Shown here piece by piece: positions 15,532 to 21,600 of a stretch of 21,600 bases of DNA. The stretch spans positions 1 to 21,600 of the forward strand of contig DITK01000030.1 in the NCBI GenBank assembly GCA_002422785.1. The letters are read 5' to 3'. Position 1 is the stretch's first letter; the number at the start of each line of letters is the position of its first letter. Both the position numbers and the translations under genes were made by a program. The notes beneath the pieces are model-generated. The model did no database searches. It saw only the letters and a list, made by a program, of their open reading frames with translations, and was not told the DNA's origin. Origin of the DNA: Francisellaceae bacterium UBA6186. GTDB taxonomy: Bacteria; Pseudomonadota; Gammaproteobacteria; UBA6186; Azoamicaceae.

Positions 15532-16361
15532 GCTAGATCCTTAATAAGGCCAATATTTGATAAAATTTTTCTGATAGTCGAGGGGCCTTCAACTTTTTCA
15601 CCTAACAAAGCCGAAACAGCATTTTTATACGCTTTACAAGCATTACTTGGTTTTACTTCTAAAGTGATTGGTATTCCTTGGTTGGAAGCTGTTAATATTG
15701 CTTCAGATTCTGGAATGATTCCTAATAATGGGATTGCTAAAATTTCTTGGACATCACTAACACTTAGCATCTCTCCTTTTTTTACTCTACTTGGAGAATA
15801 TCTAGTAATTAATAAATGTTTTTCAATTTCTTTGCTTTCTTCTGCAAGTTTGGTTCTGCTGTTTAATACCCCAATAATACGATCAGAATCACGTACCGAT
15901 GATACTTCTGGGTTAGTTACTATTATAGCTTCATCAGCAAAATATAGAGCCATAAGAGCTCCACGTTCAATACCAGCTGGAGAATCGCATATAATAAACT
16001 TAAATTCTTTGCGTAATTCTTCAATAATTTTAGCAACACCTTCTTTGGTTAAGGCGTCTTTATCTCTAGTTTGAGATGCCGGTAAAATAAATAAATTTGC
16101 TTGACGTTTATCTTTTATTAAAGCTTGATTTAAGCTGGATTCTCCGTTTATAACATTTACAATGTCATAAATAACTCGTCTTTCGCAGCCCATAACTAAA
16201 TCTAAATTTCTAAGGCCAACATCAAAATCTATAACCACGGTTTTAAAACCACGATTAGCAAGCTCGGCACTAAGAGCTGCACTAGTTGTAGTTTTACCAA
16301 CACCACCCTTTCCAGAAGTTATAACAATTACTTTTGATTTTACGCTATTTAAATTATTCAA
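15528..16361 (-). CDS. minD: Septum site-determining ATPase MinD
   Basis: Deviant Walker-A ATPase that binds the membrane and recruits MinC. KGGVGKTT (18-25) is the signature with the extra Lys18; switch regions VIDFDVGLRNLD and ICDSPAGIERGA follow, and the C-terminus (STIRKILSNIGLIKDLA) is the amphipathic membrane-targeting helix. The start is TTG, supported by AAGGA 8 bases upstream; no ATG or GTG lies at a suitable position between this site and VIVITSGKGG. It is 277 residues, slightly longer than E. coli MinD (270) because of the N-terminus. It lies 87 bases downstream of minC and overlaps minE. Confidence 0.97.
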   Translation of the reverse strand: MNNLNSVKSKVIVITSGKGGVGKTTTSAALSAELANRGFKTVVIDFDVGLRNLDLVMGCERRVIYDIVNVINGESSLNQALIKDKRQANLFILPASQTRDKDALTKEGVAKIIEELRKEFKFIICDSPAGIERGALMALYFADEAIIVTNPEVSSVRDSDRIIGVLNSRTKLAEESKEIEKHLLITRYSPSRVKKGEMLSVSDVQEILAIPLLGIIPESEAILTASNQGIPITLEVKPSNACKAYKNAVSALLGEKVEGPSTIRKILSNIGLIKDLA

Positions 16362-16448
16362 TTTTGTTATCCTTACACTTATAATTATAATTATCTTTTG
16401 ATTATCTTTAATGATTACTAAAAAAACAATTATTTTTTATAAAATATA

Positions 16449-17249
16449 TCATAAAAACTCATTAATTTCTAACTTACCCTCGGATAGGTAAATTTGCACT
16501 TGTTTTTTCCAAAATTTTGGATCAATATTTTCACTAATTTTAAATTGACCAGCAATAGAAATTAAATCTGCTTCTAGGCTGTTACAAAAAATTCTAGCAT
16601 TAGGGTTATTGTTGATTCCAGCTAGTGCCCTACCCCTTAATGCGCCATAAACGTGGATGCTGCCGTCAGCTAACAATTCGGAACCATGGCTTACTGATCC
16701 TATAACGGTTATATCTCCATCTGGGGCATAAACTTGTTGACCGGATCTAACTGGCATCTTAATTAATTTATTTTTCGGTAATTTTATATCAGAATTTTTA
16801 TGATTTTCAGTTAAATTTAAATCGGTAGCTTGTGGGTTAATATTTTGGTTCTTTTTATTAGATCCTGGGTATTTACTATGATTTTCAAAATTATTATTAG
16901 GTCTCAAAATAGCTAAGTTAGCATCGATAGCTTGTTGTTGTTGCAACTTATTAGCATTTTTAACTCCAACCGGAATCAAATTTTTATTTATTAAAATATG
17001 TCGTAATGCAAAAAAATCTATCTTAGTATCGACATCTTCCGGCAAATCATCTTTTGATAGATGATACAAATCTATGACAATAGGTGCATTATTAAAAAAA
17101 TTTGGTGCTTGTTCTATTTTTGCGTTTAACTGCTCCTCTAAAGCCTGCAAATCATTGTTTAAAATTTGTAATGTAGTCAAAGGAAATAGTCCGCCTTTTA
17201 GTTGCATGCAAGTTTTCATTTCATTCTCTGCGCATTCTGTTACAAACAT
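16449..17249 (-). CDS. minC: Septum site-determining protein MinC
   Basis: Inhibitor of FtsZ polymerisation, positioned by MinD. Numbering uses the ATG at 17249, which has AGGA 7 bases upstream; a TTG two codons earlier is less well placed. The N-terminal FtsZ-inhibiting domain (about 12-115) includes PIVIDLYHL and FFALRHILINKNLIPVGV. An Asn/Lys-rich linker (about 117-162) is followed by the C-terminal beta-helix with VYAPDGDITVIGSVSHGSE and the MinD-binding RGRALAG (205-211). At 266 residues it exceeds E. coli MinC (231), mostly because of the linker. First gene of minC-minD-minE, divergent from rplU. Confidence 0.95.
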   Translation of the reverse strand: MFVTECAENEMKTCMQLKGGLFPLTTLQILNNDLQALEEQLNAKIEQAPNFFNNAPIVIDLYHLSKDDLPEDVDTKIDFFALRHILINKNLIPVGVKNANKLQQQQAIDANLAILRPNNNFENHSKYPGSNKKNQNINPQATDLNLTENHKNSDIKLPKNKLIKMPVRSGQQVYAPDGDITVIGSVSHGSELLADGSIHVYGALRGRALAGINNNPNARIFCNSLEADLISIAGQFKISENIDPKFWKKQVQIYLSEGKLEINEFL

Positions 17250-17381
17250 ATTCAAGTCCTATTAAAATTATAAAGTATAAGTTTTAGTTTAACTGATTTT
17301 TTAAAAGAGAACATATAGTAACTTTTTGATAAATATAATTTTGTTAGCTAGTAAGTAAGTTTATGGAACAAAAAGATATTG

Positions 17382-17413
17382 TTGCTAGATGTTATGCTTT
17401 TGCGTAATATAAT
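17382..17413 (+). promoter_or_regulatory. Candidate promoter of rplU-rpmA-obg
   Basis: TTGCTA (17382-17387) is followed by TAATAT (17405-17410) at 17-base spacing, overlapping a consensus TATAAT at 17408-17413. This leaves a leader of about 65-70 bases before rplU, containing a small hairpin, ATGCA and TGCAT around 17426-17439. Assigned by eye. Confidence 0.45.
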
Positions 17414-17486
17414 AAGCTCTACTGGATGCATTGTTGCATTTACAGCTTGAAATATTTGAAATTATATAAAATTTGGAGTCCTTAAT

Positions 17487-17804
17487 ATGTATGCGGTAAT
17501 CATAGCTGGCGGTAAGCAATATCGGGTTCAAAAGAACCATTGTGTGTTAGTAGAAAAACAAGAAGGCGAGCTGGGCAGCCAAATAGAGTTTACTAATGTG
17601 CTGTTAGCCTCCAATGGTGAACAAGTTTTTATCGGTGAACCATATCTTACAAATTGTACAGTAAAAGCTACTTTAGAAGCACATGGCAAGCACGATAAAA
17701 TTAAAATTCTTAAATTTAAGCGTCGTAAGCACCACATGAAACATATGGGGCATAGACAGCTATTTACTAAAATTAAAATCGAAGATATTCATTTTTCAAA
17801 TTAA
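17487..17804 (+). CDS. rplU: 50S ribosomal protein L21
   Basis: Large-subunit protein binding 23S rRNA. The sequence MYAVIIAGGKQYRVQKNHCVLVEK is the family N-terminus; IKILKFKRRKHHMKHMGHRQLFTKIKI is the conserved basic C-terminal RNA-binding part. Its 105 residues fit the family (about 103). GGAG Shine-Dalgarno about 9 bases upstream. First gene of the L21-L27-Obg unit. Confidence 0.98.
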   Translation: MYAVIIAGGKQYRVQKNHCVLVEKQEGELGSQIEFTNVLLASNGEQVFIGEPYLTNCTVKATLEAHGKHDKIKILKFKRRKHHMKHMGHRQLFTKIKIEDIHFSN

Positions 17805-17826
17805 TTAAAAATTAGGATGTGGTGAT

Positions 17827-18117
17827 ATGGCACATAAAAAAGCTGGTGGTAGTACCAGAAACGGTAGAGATTCCAACCCTAAATATTTAGGTGTTAAACG
17901 TTTTGGCGGTCAGTTAGTGAAAGCTGGAGAAATTATTATTCGTCAGCGTGGTACTAAATTTCACCCAGGATCCAATGTTGGTTTAGGGAAAGATTTTACT
18001 ATATTCGCTAAAGTTGCGGGGTTTGTAAAATTTACCCAAAAAAAAGCAGCTGTCGGCATAAATTGTGCTAAAATTAGGAAATACATCAGTATTATCCCAG
18101 TACAACCTGCAGCATAG
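17827..18117 (+). CDS. rpmA: 50S ribosomal protein L27
   Basis: Large-subunit protein whose N-terminal tail reaches the peptidyl-transferase centre. It begins MAHKKAGGSTRNGRDSNPKYLGVKRFGG, with no Firmicute-type N-terminal extension needing cleavage. At 96 residues it is slightly longer than E. coli L27 (85). AGGATGTGG precedes the ATG. It lies 22 bases after rplU and 12 before obg. Confidence 0.98.
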   Translation: MAHKKAGGSTRNGRDSNPKYLGVKRFGGQLVKAGEIIIRQRGTKFHPGSNVGLGKDFTIFAKVAGFVKFTQKKAAVGINCAKIRKYISIIPVQPAA

Positions 18118-18129
18118 ATTTATTTTATA

Positions 18130-19212
18130 ATGAAATTTATTGATGAAGTCACCATCCATGTTCAAGCTGGTAAAGGTGGCGATGGTTGCTGTAGTTTTAG
18201 AAGAGAAAAATTTATTCCTTGGGGTGGCCCAGATGGCGGTGACGGCGGTCATGGCGGTCATGTATATTTAAAAGCCACCTCTAGATTGCATACTTTAGTA
18301 GATTTAAATTATAAAAAAGATTATCAAGCAGAAAAAGGCAAATCTGGTAGTGGTAGTTTATGTTCTGGTAAATCAGGCGAACATTTAATTATAGAAGTGC
18401 CAGTTGGTACCGTTGTCTGGGAACATGATACCAATGAAATAATTGGTGATTTAATTCAAGATAGTCAAGTATTGTTGGTTGCAAATGGCGGTCGTGGCGG
18501 ATTAGGTAACCATCATTTTAAAAGTAGTACCAACAGATCCCCGAGAAAAATAATTAAAGGTGAATTAGGCGATGAGCGTAATCTAAAATTAGAACTGCGT
18601 TTATTAGCTGATGTAGGATTGTTAGGCTTTCCTAATGCCGGTAAATCTACTTTAATTAGCAAAGTAACAGCTGCAAAACCAAAAATTGCCGACTACCCTT
18701 TTACTACTATGAACCCACACCTGGGCGTGGTAAAAGTTGGAGATTCTAGTTTTGTGATGGCAGATGTTCCAGGTTTATTAGAAGGTGCCTCCAGTGGTAC
18801 CGGACTTGGAATCAGATTCCTTAAGCATTTATCTAGAACTAGGCTATTATTGCATATGGTTGATTTATCAGTATCTTTAAATTATAAACCAGATCTAAAT
18901 GATAACAGCGTGATTAACGAATTTATTGTTGCTAAAAATTTAATTGAACAAATCAATATTATAGAAAATGAATTGGAAAAATATAATGATCAACAATTAA
19001 AAAGTACTGTTCGCTGGATAGTAATTAATAAAATCGATCTGTTAATGCCAGAAAAACTACAAACAATAATAACAGAGTTTAACAAACTTAAAACAACGAA
19101 CCAAAATATTATAAAAATATTTTGGATTTCGGCAGTTAGTATGACTGGTGTTAATGAATTATGTAAAAACATTATGGGATATTTAGGAGCATCGCATGGA
19201 GAATACCAATAA
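18130..19212 (+). CDS. obg: GTPase Obg/CgtA
   Basis: Ribosome-associated GTPase acting in 50S assembly and stress signalling. The glycine-rich Obg fold (1-158) holds GKGGDGCCSFRREKFIPWGGPDGGDGG; the G domain has G1 GFPNAGKST (166-174), the switch ADYPFTTMNPHLG, G3 ADVPGLLEGAS (211-221) and G4 NKID (about 297-300). The 360-residue length fits gammaproteobacterial Obg without a long C-terminal extension. The usual rplU-rpmA-obg order holds. Its 3' end overlaps the next small gene by 17 bases. Confidence 0.97.
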   Translation: MKFIDEVTIHVQAGKGGDGCCSFRREKFIPWGGPDGGDGGHGGHVYLKATSRLHTLVDLNYKKDYQAEKGKSGSGSLCSGKSGEHLIIEVPVGTVVWEHDTNEIIGDLIQDSQVLLVANGGRGGLGNHHFKSSTNRSPRKIIKGELGDERNLKLELRLLADVGLLGFPNAGKSTLISKVTAAKPKIADYPFTTMNPHLGVVKVGDSSFVMADVPGLLEGASSGTGLGIRFLKHLSRTRLLLHMVDLSVSLNYKPDLNDNSVINEFIVAKNLIEQINIIENELEKYNDQQLKSTVRWIVINKIDLLMPEKLQTIITEFNKLKTTNQNIIKIFWISAVSMTGVNELCKNIMGYLGASHGEYQ

Positions 19213-19486
19213 TAGTACCGTTGATGATTTATCTGTTTCTTACTATGAAGAAGGCATCGAAACTGTAAAGCAATTAGATAAAGAAATTTTAACCAAAGGT
19301 GCTTGGGCGACCATTATGTATAAGTACCAAGATTGGGATAAAAAAGCTGAAGATTATGGTCCAATAAAATTTACTGTCAGGCGTTATCAAAAAAGTAACG
19401 GTATATATAAGATGCGTTCTAAATTTAATATTTCCAGCATCGAACAGGCTAAAAAAATGATAGAAATATTAAATAAGTGGATTTAA
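19196..19486 (+). CDS. Conserved-looking small protein of unknown function
   Basis: Not assigned. The 96-residue soluble protein has an acidic N-terminal third and a core with TKGAWATIMYKYQDWDKKAEDYGP (about 38-61), IKFTVRRYQKSNGIYKMRSKFNISS (about 62-86), ending in an amphipathic helix. The beta-rich core with VRRYQKxxGxYxxxSKFNISS is vaguely like PC4/YdbC-type nucleic-acid-binding proteins, but this is only an impression. An AGGAGC Shine-Dalgarno lies about 5 bases before ATG inside obg, and the 17-base overlap with obg suggests coupled expression. Start and Shine-Dalgarno are convincing, so the gene is real. Confidence 0.75.
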   Translation: MENTNNSTVDDLSVSYYEEGIETVKQLDKEILTKGAWATIMYKYQDWDKKAEDYGPIKFTVRRYQKSNGIYKMRSKFNISSIEQAKKMIEILNKWI

Positions 19487-19508
19487 ACAACGATTGATTA
19501 GCAAAATT

Positions 19509-19829
19509 ATGTCTTTAAATATAAGACTACCAAAATACGATTTAGAAATAATCAAACAAGCGTTTAAACATTATTTCAGTAAAAATGACCATTTATGGTT
19601 GTTTGGTTCTAGGGTAGATTTAACTAAACATGGTGGTGATCTAGATTTTTATATAGAAACAATAGAACTTGATATAAATTTAGCAGTAGCTCGACAGTCT
19701 AATTTTATTATTGCATTACAAGATCAATTAGGCGACCAAAAAATAGATGTGGTGTTAAATTGTTTATCTAATAATGTTACATTGCCAATATATGATATTG
19801 CTAAGCAAACCGGAGTACAATTACTATGA
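19509..19829 (+). CDS. mntA: MNT-type nucleotidyltransferase, MntA-like antitoxin
   Basis: Minimal nucleotidyltransferase of 106 residues. The catalytic signature is FGSRVDLTKHGGDLDFYIE: Gly33-Ser34, then Asp44 and Asp46, with a third acidic residue at Asp80 (QKIDVVLN). In characterised HepT/MntA pairs this protein transfers AMP to a tyrosine of the HEPN toxin and silences it. The start at ATG 19509 was chosen over a TTG five codons upstream; neither has a clear Shine-Dalgarno. The stop overlaps the next start by 4 bases (ATGA), typical of such pairs, and the gene lies 22 bases after the 96-residue protein. Confidence 0.85.
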   Translation: MSLNIRLPKYDLEIIKQAFKHYFSKNDHLWLFGSRVDLTKHGGDLDFYIETIELDINLAVARQSNFIIALQDQLGDQKIDVVLNCLSNNVTLPIYDIAKQTGVQLL

Positions 19830-20287
19830 ATCAAGAATTAAGTGCAGCTATAGCAATAGCTAATAAACATGCCGAAAGATTGCAGTATGCTATAACTAAA
19901 CTATCTCATAAGTTTCCTTTATCTGCGGTAAAAATAGATCATTTAACTAATGAAGATATAGCTGTTTTAGAACTTTTTACGAGTAGATTTGCTAAATTGC
20001 AAGATTTTATGGGAACTAAATTATATCCATTATTTCTAAAAATTGTTGAACAGGAAGATATAGATAGTACTACATTTATTGATAAACTTAATAAATTAGA
20101 AAAGCTTCGTATTATAGATAGTGCCCACAAATGGAAAGAAATGAGAAACACAAGAAATCATATATCTCATGAATATCCAAACGATCCAGGTTTGGCGGCA
20201 ACACATCTTAATGCTGCATATAATATGGCACCAGAGTTATTAAAATATTTAGCTACAGTAATATTAGCCTGTAAAAAAATTAATTAA
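19826..20287 (+). CDS. hepT: HEPN-domain protein, HepT-like toxin
   Basis: All-helical 153-residue protein expected to be an RNase of the HEPN superfamily. The motif RNHISHEY gives R-x4-H-x-Y exactly (Arg110, His115, Tyr117), the HepT active site in which the Tyr is the residue AMPylated by MntA in studied systems. It is translationally coupled to the nucleotidyltransferase. Its stop is only 4 bases from the stop of the convergent glycosyltransferase gene, leaving no room for a separate terminator. It could serve stress response or phage defence; the sequence does not say which. Confidence 0.83.
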   Translation: MNQELSAAIAIANKHAERLQYAITKLSHKFPLSAVKIDHLTNEDIAVLELFTSRFAKLQDFMGTKLYPLFLKIVEQEDIDSTTFIDKLNKLEKLRIIDSAHKWKEMRNTRNHISHEYPNDPGLAATHLNAAYNMAPELLKYLATVILACKKIN

Positions 20288-20291
20288 TAAT

Positions 20292-20453
20292 CTATTTATT
20301 GTTCTGCAAATATTCGTATCTTTGTAATACTAATGCAATATAAGCTACCATATCATCTATAGTTAAATTATTTTCAGCAAAAAGAGATCCACCTTGAGCT
20401 ATATTATATAATTCTTGATCGGTATAGCGATTAACTTTATCAATAACTGCCTC
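20292..20453. repeat. Direct repeat, copy A (GT90 3' end)
   Basis: Aligned without gaps to 21439-21600 (offset 1147 bases). Only 5 of 162 positions differ, all within the first 45 bases; the remaining 119 are identical up to the window edge, so the repeat certainly continues beyond it. Confidence 0.95.
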
Positions 20454-21437
20454 AGGATCGCTGTTAACTGCTATAAAATGAACATCAGGGATTAATGCAT
20501 CGTAATACCATTGAGTCAGTGCTGAATTTTGTTTAACCATTACCGAATTTGACTGTAATTGCCAAATAGGCCTAGTCCAAGCTGCGGTATGACCATCTAT
20601 ATTTAATAAAAACTTTGATTGCAACTGAAATTCTGGTGGTACAAAGCTTAGTTTGGTGTCAGTAAATTTCGCATCTATAATAGAGCCTGGATGTTGATTG
20701 CTATATTCAACTATTGATTTTCTAAAACCAGAAACATCAGCATGACCACCACGCCAATAGATCTTATGTTGTTTTTTATGCCAAGGATAAAGTTTTTTGG
20801 CTTTTCTAATTCTAGGCATAAATATTGGCATATCTTCTAAGCTCATATAATCAGGAATTAACACCAAATTTTTATCTAGATCACGCTGTAAATTTTTAGA
20901 GGTTGCTAAAATAGGTGCTAAATTAGCTGCTGTATATTGTAATACTTGGTTACTAAATAAATCAGTAAATCTTACTAAAAAACTTACATTAGTTATGTAT
21001 CCACGTTTCGCAAGATAATCAACTACTCTAGAGTAGATTAGTACGCCATGTTCGCATGTTTCATTCATTACCAGGCTTTTCTTGTTTATGGATAAAGCAC
21101 CATCCTTAATAGTAAATAATACTAATAACGCCTCCTCTGGTAACAAATCAAAAGTACGTACTACATTATTTACCGATGCATTAGAAAAATTAGCAAAATC
21201 CTTTTCTATCTGAGATATAACCCACGGAGCTGGGTGGGCAATTTTATCATTTAAGCTATTAGATTTTATATAATTAATAGGTATATTATTAATTTTTCTA
21301 TTAAATCGATCTTGGATTGCATAATAAATGCGATAAATACTAACCTCGATGTGCATTATGTTGTTAATATAAATCACACTAAAGAACATTAAACTTGCAA
21401 TTATAACAAACGTAATATTGATTTTTTTTATTATCAT
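20292..21437 (-). CDS. Glycosyltransferase family 90 (CAP10/LpsA-like), membrane-anchored
   Basis: Likely transfers a sugar (glucose or xylose in known GT90 members) in surface polysaccharide or LPS building. A single N-terminal membrane helix (about 7-27) is followed by the GT90 catalytic part: KIYWRGGHADVSGFRK (225-240), PEFQLQSKFLLNIDGHTAAWTRP (268-290) and SNSVMVKQNSALTQWYYDALIPDVHFIAV (296-324). The 381-residue length suits the family. No Shine-Dalgarno is seen; the ATG is 1 base after the stop of an upstream copy of the same gene, so translation is probably coupled. Acceptor and sugar cannot be read from sequence. Confidence 0.88.
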   Translation of the reverse strand: MIIKKINITFVIIASLMFFSVIYINNIMHIEVSIYRIYYAIQDRFNRKINNIPINYIKSNSLNDKIAHPAPWVISQIEKDFANFSNASVNNVVRTFDLLPEEALLVLFTIKDGALSINKKSLVMNETCEHGVLIYSRVVDYLAKRGYITNVSFLVRFTDLFSNQVLQYTAANLAPILATSKNLQRDLDKNLVLIPDYMSLEDMPIFMPRIRKAKKLYPWHKKQHKIYWRGGHADVSGFRKSIVEYSNQHPGSIIDAKFTDTKLSFVPPEFQLQSKFLLNIDGHTAAWTRPIWQLQSNSVMVKQNSALTQWYYDALIPDVHFIAVNSDPEAVIDKVNRYTDQELYNIAQGGSLFAENNLTIDDMVAYIALVLQRYEYLQNNK

Positions 21438-21438
21438 T

Positions 21439-21600
21439 TTATTTATTATTCTGCAAATATTGATATCTTTGTAATACTAACGCAATATAAGCTACCATAT
21501 CATCTATAGTTAAATTATTTTCAGCAAAAAGAGATCCACCTTGAGCTATATTATATAATTCTTGATCGGTATAGCGATTAACTTTATCAATAACTGCCTC
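21439..21600 (-). CDS. Second GT90 glycosyltransferase copy, partial (C-terminal 53 residues)
   Basis: Reading leftward from the window edge, 53 codons plus TAA encode EAVIDKVNRYTDQELYNIAQ and onward, differing from the C-terminus of the neighbouring GT90 protein at one residue (Gln for Glu, five residues from the end). Only the 3' end lies in the window. Its stop is 1 base before the start of the downstream copy, so the two form a tandem, probably co-transcribed pair. Confidence 0.85.
   Translation of the reverse strand, partial: EAVIDKVNRYTDQELYNIAQGGSLFAENNLTIDDMVAYIALVLQRYQYLQNNK
21439..21600. repeat. Direct repeat, copy B (GT90 3' end)
   Basis: Partner of the repeat at 20292-20453. The offset of 1147 bases equals one whole GT90 gene plus its 1-base spacer, as expected for a whole-gene tandem duplication. 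Confidence 0.95.

Noticed and set aside
15664..16074. Open frame of 136 codons on the plus strand
   Set aside because: Fully inside minD on the opposite strand, with no independent evidence.

Overview
This AT-rich window (GC in the low to mid 30s by eye) is densely packed with chromosomal housekeeping genes from a proteobacterium, most likely a gammaproteobacterium. The lineage call rests on a gamma-type FtsB (LQxxLWF membrane segment) directly after enolase, a surE-yqaA-nlpD block with a degenerate-LytM NlpD lipoprotein, the minC-minD-minE order, rplU-rpmA-obg, and an SRP RNA gene just ahead of dnaX-recR. Low GC, short intergenic gaps and several lineage-specific small proteins fit a host-associated or genome-reduced bacterium, but that lifestyle is inference. 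No phage, insertion sequence, CRISPR array, tRNA or rRNA gene is visible, and no gene-free stretch exceeds 300 bases.

Left block (25-9224, all minus strand): a KefB/YbaL-type cation:proton antiporter is followed, in transcription order, by nrdD-nrdG (anaerobic ribonucleotide reductase and its activase), a crotonase-fold hydratase, eno, ftsB, surE, yqaA and nlpD. From nrdD onward the genes overlap or lie within a few bases of each other, apart from a short leader before eno that contains an 11-bp inverted repeat. Ahead of nrdD, two NrdR-box-like sites lie 32 bp apart around a candidate promoter. NlpD and FtsB both act in cell division, and the Min system lies further right.

Centre (9350-14617, plus strand): a YqeG-like HAD phosphatase overlaps fdxA (7Fe ferredoxin). 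Then come the 4.5S/SRP RNA gene with its own candidate promoter, dnaX, an overlapping recR (no ybaB between them), and htpG. A perfect 15-bp inverted repeat separates htpG from a convergent orphan gene.

Right block: on the minus strand lie an orphan 152-residue protein and minC-minD-minE, the division-site selection system; minD appears to start at TTG. On the plus strand rplU-rpmA-obg run into a 96-residue conserved-looking protein of unknown role and then a MntA/HepT-type (nucleotidyltransferase/HEPN) toxin-antitoxin pair, all closely spaced enough to be one transcript. Convergent to this, on the minus strand, is a family GT90 glycosyltransferase. The window ends inside a second, upstream copy of the same gene; over the visible 162 bases the copies differ at 5 positions, pointing to recent tandem duplication or gene conversion.

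Most of the window is ordinary. The points most worth a second look are the tandem GT90 pair, the toxin-antitoxin pair in the obg cluster, the NrdR-type control of an NrdD that lacks the ATP-cone, the internal insertion in enolase, and the orphan small proteins.
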